From positions 46,455,744 through 46,519,743 of the forward strand of contig JARCOQ010000002.1 in the NCBI GenBank assembly GCA_029207755.1: a stretch of DNA of 64,000 bases, written 5' to 3'. The stretch's first letter is position 1; each line of letters starts with the position of its first letter. Below, in pieces: positions 40,931 to 51,948 of this stretch. This DNA is from Chamaea fasciata (Eukaryota > Chordata > Aves > Passeriformes > Sylviidae). The position numbers were made by a program, and so were the translations under genes. The notes beneath the pieces were generated by a model that saw only the letters and a program-made list of their open reading frames with translations, made no database searches and was not told the origin of the DNA.

Positions 40931-43900
40931 CCTCCTACAGGGACTAGTCGAGGTTTCTTCCCACACACACATCTGCCATCTCTCTTGGAGGAGAGCCTGC
41001 TTCTCTGCAACACAGGCGCAAAACTTCCTCCAGATTACTGTGCTGAACACCTGGGATAAATCCAAGTAAGGCTGCTCTGAAAGGTCAATCTGACTGACCA
41101 AGCTGGACCACAGAGCACCCCTATTTGTCTTCTGTCTTCAGGCCAATGCACAGGAAATCTTTCAGAGCTAATGCGACCTTGTGCCGTGAGCACTGGCATT
41201 GGATACTTGGGATGAAATAAATGGGCTGTGACATTTTAGTGGGGTCAGTGTGGGAAAGATGCTAATGTGACATATCAAGCAAGCTATGATAGACAGTTCC
41301 AGAGATGCCTTTCCTCCAAGGGCTCAGCACCAGCCATGCTTGTTGTGGGTCCTCAGGATTTAAGTTTTGATCCTTGTTATCCCACTGTTTTATTGCACTA
41401 AAGGTCACAGACTCCGTGGCACCTCTGCTGTTATCAAATACAACCTGTAGCAGAGTCTCTTACACTGAGTTCTTAAATAGCTGTGCCTAAATGTCACTGT
41501 TACAGAAGGAGACTGCATGCACAGAGACTGTATGTTCTGTTGGCACAGAGCTCTTGCACAGATAGCAAATGAAGAAGAATAAAAGAAAAAAGTATAAATT
41601 CTTTGTATTATTTTAAAATTTTGAAATCATCTAGAGATAACTAAATAATGCAAACAGCTTTCTAACAATTTGACCTTCCAAGAATACCTGCTTCTTTAAG
41701 GAAAGGTAGAGTTTCACCACATATTTTGTGACTTTGTGACAAAAATAATATTTTAAATATGTATTCTCCCTTCCTGTGGCTTGCAGATGCAGTGAGGAAG
41801 ACACTAGGATGCTTTTTTCTGCTACAGCTGTTACCATTTAAATCGTGACCAACAAGAGCTGAGTGAAATAATAGTTTCAGGAGTCTATAAGGCAGCAGCA
41901 ATGTAAGAGACAGCTGTATCTCTTTTCTTCTTTCCTTCATCTTGGCATCTATAGCTGTATTTACAGACTTGAACAAGAGGCCAAGCATCTTCAGCTTCCA
42001 GAGAACAGAAAACGAGAGTGGATTGGGGGGCTGGACCCTGGAAGCAGGAGATGCTGACTTCCATGGCTACCTCAGCATCACAGCATCAATTGGCAAGACA
42101 CTCAAATGCAAGTCACAGAGCAGGATTTGTTGATCACGTCCGTTTCTCTCTCAGGGCTACACACAAGTCTGCAGGATGGTTCTGGTCTATGGAGTCTGTT
42201 ACCCGTAAAAGCTGACCCAGCTGATGACATGGACTTATTCTTCTTGGCTCAATGCAAAAATTACTGTTGAAATGATGACTAGATCACTTGAAAGATGGTG
42301 GTGTAGATACAGAGGTGTTACCTGCATTGCGTGAGTAACCTGTGATGAAAGCTTGGCTAAAGGTTAACATTTGCACAGATGGGTACCAATGAAAAAGCCC
42401 TGGCAAACCAGACACTCACAGGGACAAGCTTAAAACTGAGTCCAAGTCTATTGCTAGAACAGCTGCTAAACACTCAAGAAACTTTCAGTCCTTCTGATCC
42501 AGACCCTCCTACAACTTTCAGCAATTCACCTCATAGGAGATTCATATAGCCCAGCTTTAGGTATTTAGGCTCCCTCTGTAATCAGAGGAGAGAGAAAAGC
42601 ACTTCAAAGGTAATTCATCCTACTCACATCCAGGAATATGTCTCGATGACCTCTGCTGAATTCTCTCCATCATCCCCATCATTATCTTTCCTGTATTGGA
42701 GTATATAAAACTGGATGCAGTGTGTAGATGTGGGATAATGAAGGGTGATTAGAGGGGATAATCCCTTCTCTTGATCCACTACAATGTTCTTTTCACTTCC
42801 ACCTGCATTAGCAAAGGCTGAGAAACAGTCTATGCACCTCATCCTTTTGCCCAGCTTGTGTGAAATGAGGTATAGAGTATTTCCCTGACCCTGTCACCAC
42901 TCCATGGCAAGAGCCACACTACAGCTCCACTCTCTATGGACCTCTGGACTTCCTCACAAAACTCCATGTGAGTTTTGATGTTTAAATTCGAGCAGGACTT
43001 AATTTTACATCCAGATTCAAAGACGGGAAATATCCTGACAGCAGTTTAACAGGATGTGAGCAATATCAGCTCAGAAGAAAGAGTCTGGTACACAACTTAG
43101 GATGACTGATTTTTATAAAAGGAACACTGGAATCTGCTTTGATTTTTGCAATGACTAAGTAACAAAAATAGTCACAGTCAAATATTAATCCAAAAGAAAT
43201 GAGGCATGAAGGATTAAGACATAGACATCACTAGATTTTCCATGTCATTTGATTTTAAACTGTTGTTAGGAACTAGGAAAAACAACAGAAGTGCTTGTCT
43301 TTTTACAAAAAGGACATTTTTGAGGGCATGCCAACTGCCCTACAGCATTCTGAGCTGAATCTGAAAATAGGCTTCTGAAGTGCGGCGCAAAAACATGAAA
43401 AATATTTTAAGAGCAGCTGGAAGGTATTGGGATTCAAGCCCCCGACTAGAAACAGGAAGACAGGAAGAAGAGGTCCTGGGAGCCGTCTCATCCTCGGTCC
43501 AGGCCGATTTCCCCGAGTCCGTCCTGCTCGCGTTTCCCTGACTTGCTGGCACCACCTGGTGGCATCCCGAACAATGTGGTTTATCGAGAAGCTGCCAGAG
43601 CAGTTTCTCCCTCTGCAAGAATGGATAAATCTGAGCCACAGCAGGTTCTATTCCGACACTCAGAGCATTATTATTAGGAACTATCAATCAAAAAAACTTG
43701 CCCTAGTCTCCTTCGGAACCAAATCAGTCACATTGCACTTATATCCAAATTCCTGGCAGTATCATAGCTGGGCAGGTTTCCAAGATTTTCACATAACTGA
43801 TCTTTTCACAGAACAGCACTGATATTTATACAGCTGTAAATTCCAAAGGACTACAAAAGCAATAATTGTGAGGTACCATTAAAGGGTTGGAAGATGTCAG

Positions 43901-45129
43901 CTGGGGGTTGGTGAGCAGAACATCTAATAGGAAAAGGGATTTTTGTCAAAGGACATTTAAGCTAAATCACGTTCTTAAAAAAATAAAAGTGCAGGATGTT
44001 AACATGAGGGAGCTTTCCTTACAGGCGCATTCTTTACAGATTTTATCCAAAAGAACACCACAAGATTAGCTGCATTAAATTTCATCCAGTCTATCATTGG
44101 AGACCAGACATTAAAGCTGCTAAACCCTCTTCTTCCACATGGTTGACAATCTGAACAAATAATTTTCTGCATGATTTCCATTCTTGTATCTCCAGAAGGA
44201 GTTTATTTTATAATTCACAGAATGAAGCAGAATAGCCATTTGCATCACAGGTGAAATACACTTGTGCTTGCTCATAGTGTTCCAATCTTTAGGGCCGACT
44301 GCTGGGGAAGCAGTGACTAATGGATGAACTAACACCCTGCATTGGAGCATGGGGAAGTTTTATTAGTGATCAAATAGACCTAATCAGGAGATATTTGGAT
44401 TAGAAAATATATACATGAAGTAATAAAGGCAATTAATTAACAGCAGGAGGTGATACCTATTGATCTACAGAAGATATATAATCAAGAAGGACTGAGATGA
44501 GGTTACTCAGAAGGAGCATGGGAGACAGGAAAAACTTATGGGCCCACTAGTTTGCATGCCCATGAAGGGCTGAATAATGAAATCCAAAGAAGTGGGCATA
44601 AAACGGGCATAAAAAATTAGGAAGAACATTGATCTAGAAAAGGTAGGTAATATCAAATATACCTGACACCTTTCTTCACTGGGCAAAAAAAAGTATTTAA
44701 TTTCTGTGGATATCTGAAAAGCACCTCATTGGATGCCCTCAGAGAAATTATCAAGCAGCTTTTAGAAAATGGGATTCAACACAGCACATATGTAAGGCTG
44801 GGCTTTCAGGTCACAGCAGATTCTTCAGGAACTGGTCATGGACAGAATTTCCTTGGTGGTCAAAGCAGAGAGCAGAACCCCAGGATGGTACACGGAGACG
44901 TTTAGTCAGTGCGTAGGAGGATTGGGACATTGTAGGGGAAGAACTGTGGCCTTGGAGACTGGACCAGGTGCCCAGCTGTATTGAATGGAAATTCACAGTC
45001 CCTGAAAGGGATGCTAAGAAATTCACAGTAATTCAGCACTTGTCCTTTGGGAATGGCTAACAGGGAAAAAGAGAATTTTATGTTCAGGGTTGATCTTGAA
45101 GCTGCCTTCTCCCAGCCTGAACCAGTTTC
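40931..45129. other. Intergenic, no gene seen
   Basis: No gene recognised. A patch at 43430-43620 is richer in CpG than its surroundings and includes a CTCF-like motif (see findings). Overlapping open frames of 131 aa (plus, 43427-43822) and 115 aa (minus, 43340-43687) cover it but resemble no family I know. Confidence 0.5.
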
Positions 45130-45870
45130 CCATCACAGAATGAGAATCATAGAATGGTTTGGTTTGGATTGGAAGACACCTTAAAGATCATCTAGCTCCA
45201 ACATCCCATGGATGCCATGGGCAAGGATGACATTCATTAGACCAGGTTGCTCAGAACTCCACCCAACCTGGCCTTGAACAGTTCCAGGGGTGGGGCATCT
45301 ACAGCTTCTCTGAGCAACCTGTTCCAGTGCCTCACCACTCTGACAATAAAGAATTTCTTCCTAATATCTAATCAAAACCTGCCCTCTTTCAGTTTAAAAC
45401 CATTGCCCCTTGTCCTGTCATCTGCCCATACAAAAAGTTCCTCTCCGTCCTTTCCATACCCCTCAGGTACTGGAAAATGCTATAAGGTCTGCCCAGATCC
45501 TTCTTTTCTCCAAGCTGAACAACCCCATCTCTCTCAACTTGTCTTCACAGGAGAGGTGCCCCAGCACCTTGTGGCCCTCCTCTGGACTCACTCCAACAGC
45601 TCCACGTCTTTCCTGTGCTGAGGACCCCAGAACTGGACAGAACACTCCAAGTTAGGTCTCATGAAGGCAGAGTGGAGGTGCAGAATCCCCTCCTGCTGGC
45701 CACGCTGCTTTGGATGCAGCCCAGGAGTTGTTTGCCTTCTGGGCTACAAGCTCTCTTGGCTCCTGTCCAGCCTTTCATCCTCAAGAACACTCAAGGCTTC
45801 TCTGCAGGGCTGCTCTCAACAGGGCTCATTATTCTTGCTGGTGCCCCTGTCCTGATCCTGTGCTTTAGGA
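45130..45870 (-). mobile_element. CR1 LINE fragment, reversed, about 740 bp
   Basis: The longest well-preserved repeat in the window. The left end 'gagaatcatagaatggtttg' is the reversed CR1 3' terminus; 'gcaacctgttccagtgcctc', 'accattgccccttgtcctgt' and 'tctctgcagggctgctctca' follow in CR1 order. On the minus strand a frame contains LREMGLFSLEKRRIWADLIA, the conserved C-terminal end of the CR1 reverse-transcriptase ORF. Frameshifts and 5' truncation make it inactive. Confidence 0.95.
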
Positions 45871-48800
45871 GCTGACTAAAGGTGTGAAGAGATAACATGA
45901 GGAAAGAGAACAAGCTGGATTAACATTTATGGCACTGCAGATATTGCAGCGGCTGCGGGTGCTATTATACTGTGGGAATGCCAAAGTACTGCTTGTAGAG
46001 TCTCTACCACGGCCTCACCTTACCTAAACACTCACAAATTATATGTCAGGTGCCAAAATAATAAAAAAGTTTAAAAATCACAGTATTTGAAAGTATGAGT
46101 GTTGTTTACTTTCTATTCACCTTTGAATTTGACCCCTTGAGTGGTGTATTTACAATTTTTTTTTTTTTTAATGGCTGCATTGATAAGAATTTGCAAGGTT
46201 CAGTCTCATGCAAGAACCAGGATGTGGAGCAATACTTTTACCAGCTTTCTGGCTGGTCTGTGCCCACAGCCAGGCACTTGGTGAGTTGAATCCAGCCAGG
46301 GCAGTTTCCTGAGCATGGATACAAGTGTTAAAACCTGGAGCTTAACTATAATATTTCATCCAATACCAATACAACAAAAGCCACCAGCTAGGAAGTATTT
46401 CTTTTAAAAATGACACAAGTATCTAATTTTTGAAAATATGTGTTGGATTAGTTATTGTTCTGGTTTTTGGTTACAGCTAAGCAGGTGCTTTTTCCTAATT
46501 TTACCTTCTACTCTTCAAAAGGTAAAAAAAATTTAGAGAAATTACCATTATTTTGCTGTTCTCAAATAAATCCTCTGATAAGTGTCAGGAATTTTCTGTA
46601 AAGAAAACGTCACTAATATTACTTCATATTTTAGTTGTGCTCTGGACTGATTGTGAATTCTCCATGAAAGAAACAGATCCAAAATCTAATCTTAATTGCA
46701 GGGGAATAAACTGCAGGGGAATAACCTCCATTCATGTTTCAAGGTTTCCTACAGCTTTGCACTGCTTCATTTGAAGTCCCAGCTTTTTATCAAACCCCAG
46801 AGAAGTTCCGTGGCATGAGACACACAGCCTTCACAGAGTTATAAAAACAATGTATTGGCCCTGACCCTGGCACAGTTACACCAGCAGTTAAAACAGCTCA
46901 CAGCCTCTAGTGTCACTTTTCTTGGCACGAGTTTTTTTAGAGGCGTAAAAGCATAAAACGGAGCTGAAGGCACGGCCGGTAGATGTCAGCCATGCACCAG
47001 GCACCAAGCGCCCAAACCTCACCCCAAAGCCGCCCGAGGAGCCACCTTCCCACTGCCGGCGGCAGCCAAGGCAGGCATGAAGGGAAGGTTTACCGCAAAT
47101 GCAACCCATGGACGGTGCAGGGATGTTCAGAGGGCATCATGGCCATCCTGACTGGGGAAACTCCTGTGATCCATGCTGGACATGGGGAGAGCACCCAAAC
47201 TTCTGCCTTCGCGGCTGGCATCTGTGCAAGGGGTGAGTCCTAAAGGGAGGAGGTGTTACTGTCAGCTCTTCTGGGCCCAGGGGTACCTGGCCCAAGCGGG
47301 GGGCCGGCACCTGGGGGAGTGGATCTCCACCTCGTCTTCGTCACCATCTTCATCCCTTTCTCCTGTCACCATTTCTGGGCCGGGGATGTCCCTGACAGTG
47401 TCTCTCCCTGCAGTCCTGCGTGCTGAGGGTCTTGTGCTCCCCACCATGGCAGGTCGAGACTGCCAGCCCCTGTCACTCCTCTTTACACCTGTGTGTCATA
47501 GAAATGAAGATTCCAGCTTGCTTTTCCTCCTCTAAAAATCAACTGAAAGCAGCTTGGTGCTATCCAGCTTAATCATTAATTAGCACTGAGCTGACTAATA
47601 GTGCTTGTTCAGGCTTTCTATAAAACGTCTAAAACCAAAACCCTGCAATCCTCCCCAAACTCTGTACCCGAGAGTCTCATTAATCCCAGACATACTGACA
47701 CGATACACTCCCTGCATTTTTACTGCAAAAGGTTTAGAAATAGTCAAACTTGCACCCTGATTTGCTTATCAGTAGGGCATTTGGGCACAGCCCAGGGTTT
47801 TGCTGCTGCTTCTCTGCTCTGGCAGAAGGCAACTGCTTTGGCTGAGCACATCCTGCCTCACACCAGTGTCAGACGCTGGTGGGGAACTTGGCTGTCTAAC
47901 CAACTCTTACACCTCACCAACTAATTATGATTCCCGAGCAAAACACTGGGATCTCCCAGCCTGGAGAACAGGGAACAACATCAGACATACCAGGAGCTCT
48001 GACTTCTTGTGTGCTGAGGAGCTCTGTGCTCTGGTGTGCCCAGTCATGGGCTTTTAAAGTCACCTCTGTGGTTTACAGGAATTTGGGCACTGAAACATAG
48101 GATAGAAAAATAGGAATTTAGCCAAGCAGTGAGAGATGCGATCATCCCTCATTATGGCAAATGGATCAAAGAACATCACTGATGTTTCTAGGAGTTTTTG
48201 TGTGCCAACCAAATGAAAAGAAGACTTTTTACCTTGCTGACTCTGGACAAATAATCCCTCCAGGATCCCTAATCACAGACACTGAGAGCAGCAGCCACAG
48301 TTACATGTTGGCTGCAACAGGTAGATAAACAGATTTTTTTGTGGAGAGAATAACAGGTCTTGGGCAAAAAAAGAAAGAGAAATATCACTCTTCTGACCTA
48401 TCTGGCATAGCTGGACTTCATTTCCCAAATCAGAATTTTTGGAGGGGAGCAAGTTCCCTTAGTTTTCCTGACAGGAACAAAAAAATGTCAACAGAAATCA
48501 AATTAGTCTGATGGAGCAGCTTAAATCCTGCACATCTTTGCACGAGTGCAGGAGTTCCTGACTCTTTGTGTTTCCTGTGGATGTCATTAGATAATTATTT
48601 CAAAGCATGGTGCCCTTTGGTTCAGTGCCACAGGACTTTCCTAAGGGGATTCCAGAAGGCGGAGGAAAATGAACTGTTGTTACTATCCCACTTTATGTAT
48701 GAAAAACATGGGTAGAGACTACCTTCCCTGAGCACAGGTAGGAAAATAAGGACAGGGCCATTTCTGTATCTTGAAACCCAGCAAATACAGGGTTCAAGGA

Positions 48801-51799
48801 GCTGCTGACTTGCAGCCTTTCCTGGCCTGTACCTTGCTTGCTTGCTGAGAAGCTCCCCTAGCCACTGCTCTCCTGGCAGCTGACCTGGCTTTAGGCAACC
48901 CCTTGATCCTTGAGGCTCCTCTGCCTGGTGCCTTCCCATGGCTGCCTGGTTGGACCACTTAAAAGACCATTTAATTTATTTGCTTCAATGGAAGATGCTC
49001 AGCCTGGCCTTCAACCAGGTGTCCCACTGTCTCTAAATCAAAAACCTGCTGTAATGAATAAAACCCTTTTTCTTTTCAATAGTAACACAAATATCACCAC
49101 TGTTCATGTGGGTTGCACAGAATATCTTGAGCTATGGGAGAGGAAGACCCAGGCACTACCCCATGCCTGTTCTGTGTGTGGTGTGACTGTGACTGACACT
49201 GAGATAAAACCTCTTATTAGACTAATTAATGCAGCAGCAGGCAGGATGTGAGGCACGAGGTCATGCTGGGGCTCACAAGCCAACAAAAGCCTCTGGTAAG
49301 TAGGGCCTGAGGTCGTTTCCACAAGGTGGGGCTCTGTCCCCAAATTTTGCAGCTTTTCCTGCTTTACTGAAGGCATGTGCAGCTTTTTCCTCTGAGGTGC
49401 TGAGGGTAGTGGCAGTGGTCCTGGAGATGAAAGGGAGAAACATGGGATGAAATTTTGATGAAAGGGTGGTTTGAGGTGCTCAGCATGGGGATGCTCAGTG
49501 CCAGCCCCCTGAAAGATGCTGATTCCTGGGAAGTGCTCAGCACCCCTTGCCTCTGCAGTACAACACTGGGAGTAGCTCAAACCTGCACCCAAAACTCAAA
49601 GCAATAGTATTTTTGCAAATAACCACTGAGCTGGTACCAAATCCTGCAACATGCTAAGCGCCTTTTCTCCCCAGGTACTGAGAATGTCCATTCAAGGCAA
49701 GAAGCTTTCACGAAAGGGTTTTCCTAGCAGAAATTATGTGCTTCAGGTGGCAGTTTCACAGACACAGGCATTTTGCCCATTTCCCTGCACTTGATATGAG
49801 TCATGTTAACATCCCAGTAAACGTGTTTTCTTTTCAGCTACATAGCTTGTAACAGTATTTGCCTGAATGAGAGCAAGTTTGCTCTGCAAACGGCATTCAC
49901 CTTTCCCAGATACAGAGCAGCTGTTCCCTGTACGTTCTCACAAGGTCCTTGTTTGCACAGACTTTTGTCAGCAAATACTCCCCCCTGAACAAGCCACTCA
50001 CTCTGACTGCCCAGCGCTGATAGGGGAGTTGTAAGTCCTGCAAGACACCTTCATCCTTGTCTTCTCCTTTCATTAATAGGCACCTGCCTTGGAGATGGCG
50101 CCAACAAGGCTTTGCTCACACCATCAATCACGGTGCTGGGGTCGACAGAGTCCTGCAGAAGTGTGAAGGAAAGGAGCAGACATTATTAATTCTTCCTGCA
50201 GTGAAAGCTCTTTGATAACACAGTGCTGACACTCACTGTGTATCCCCACCAGCACAAACACAAAGGTCACCACTTCCCGTCAATACTCAACAGAAAACAT
50301 GTCCCACATACCTCCCACATGCATGACAGCTGCTCAGGTGGAATTGTGGTCTGTGGAAAACACAAGGAGCTGTGCAGGGGCTGTCCCAGTGCCAGAAAGC
50401 AGAATTGAGGGCAGAGTCAGGGCAGGCTGCAATCTCTGCAGTGATAGGGATTTTCAGGCTTGAACATCAATCTGCAGGAGCCAGAACATTCAAGAAATGC
50501 ACCCATTTCAGTGATGTGTGGGCACATGTTCATTAGCTCTGATTGCGAGATGCTGCCAGCTTGTCCAGCAGGCTGAGAAGCAGCCTGGTCTCCTGGGCTC
50601 TGCTGAGCAAAAGCTGTCTGTGACACAGTGGGGAATTAGTGACTTCCAGGGCTTGTGGACCTCTGTTGCAGAGCTGTAAGATGGAGTCAAGGCTCTGGGT
50701 GAGACAGAGCTCTGGTGTCCAGGATAAATCAACTTGAGCATGGATCTTTCATGTGGAAGTGTCAGTGTGACCATGGGAGGTATGGGAATGCTGACACGTT
50801 GGTGTGGGCTGGGCTCCTCATTGCACCCATGCCTCTTGCTGCACACACAGGAGCCTGTGCTCCTGGTTCTCAAATTGACTTTCCAGTCCCATCCATGTCT
50901 GCTTGGCCTTCAGCCTGAGATACAACCTTTGAGGAATGCATTGATCATTTGGATCTAATGGAAAGGGATGAGTCACCAGAGAGTGTTGCTGTTTCCAGAC
51001 GAGTGTTGTCTTCATACAGCTCCTGAAGAGGGAAAAAAAATCATGGATATATATGTGTGCAGGGAGGAAGATACAGGAAAGTGAAGAGGGCAAAGACAAC
51101 TACCAGGGGCTTTTCACCATCTGATATGTCTGAGATACACACTGGGGCTCCCAGAGAAGGCCTTCTCCTCCCTTCCACCAAGGTCAAGGACTGCTGTTCT
51201 GGACACCTCTGGGAAGAATCACTCTAGCTTTGCCACCAAGTAAATTATCCAAAGACCGGTTTCCTCCATTTTTCAAACTGGCACTCAATTCTTTCACAGA
51301 ATATCTCAGTTTTGAGGTGGACAAAAGCTGGGCTTTTACCAAGCAGGGCTTCATATCATGTACTGTGAGCATCCCAAACTGAAATTCAGAGCATGTGTTG
51401 GAACCTGTTTCTTACAAAGTCTGGGATATAGGTAGCCAGCTGGGGATCTGGCTATCATCTTCCCAGTCTAAAGAGGTCCACACAGACTGTTTCTGCTCTC
51501 AGGGGCAGGTACACATACAAACTTACACACCTGTGCTACTCTGATCCCAACCAGATCTTCCAGATTCTCAGGCCAGGTCACAGCGTTTCTTTTAACTGTA
51601 TTTAAAAGCTTAGTCATCATCATAGTCAAGATGTTGCCTACAATAAGAATGCAGTTTATTACAGCATCCACATTTTCATGTCTATTGCAATTAATTTAGT
51701 TGGTTTCTCAGAAAGCAAAAGCAGGTGTCCTGGCAGATGGGTGCTTGGGGTCTTCAAGCACAGATCCAGCTTCAGGCAGATGCAGGAGGTCTGCATCAA
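45871..51799. other. Intergenic; possible antisense exons, no confirmed gene
   Basis: No plus-strand gene is visible. A moderately CpG-rich patch spans about 46970-47460. On the minus strand, stretches at 47262-47447, 50084-50152 and 50945-51022 look exon-like; they are treated as findings because they cannot be joined into one reading frame. A direct repeat of TGCAGGGGAATAA lies at 46697-46709 and 46712-46724. Confidence 0.4.
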
Positions 51800-51948
51800 G
51801 ATTGACAGAGTATAGGAAGCATTTGGACAATGCTCTCTGATATATGGTGTGATTCTTGGGGTGTCCCGTGCAGGGCCAGGTGTTGGACTCAATGGTCCTG
51901 ATGGGTCCATTCCAACGCAGCATATCCTGTGATTCTACAATTCTAGGT
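51800..51948 (+). mobile_element. CR1 LINE 3' end
   Basis: The sequence runs 'ttggacaatgctctctgata', 'gtgcagggccaggtgttgga', 'ctcaatggtcctgatgggtc' and 'cattccaacgcagcatatcc', ending in the tail 'tgtgattctacaattc'. This is a CR1 3' terminus of the subtype with a TGTGATTCT tail. The left limit is approximate. Confidence 0.88.

Noticed and set aside
43427..43822. 131-aa plus-strand frame as a possible gene
   Set aside because: No recognisable motif, a competing 115-aa frame lies on the opposite strand, and there is no polyadenylation signal or promoter pattern matching it. Kept only as the CpG/CTCF-like finding.
45247..45875. Plus-strand frames of 124 and 86 aa
   Set aside because: They are antisense readings of a reversed CR1 element.
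47173..47535. 120-aa plus-strand frame
   Set aside because: Serine run is the opposite strand of the acidic stretch; no family resemblance and no splice or polyadenylation context.
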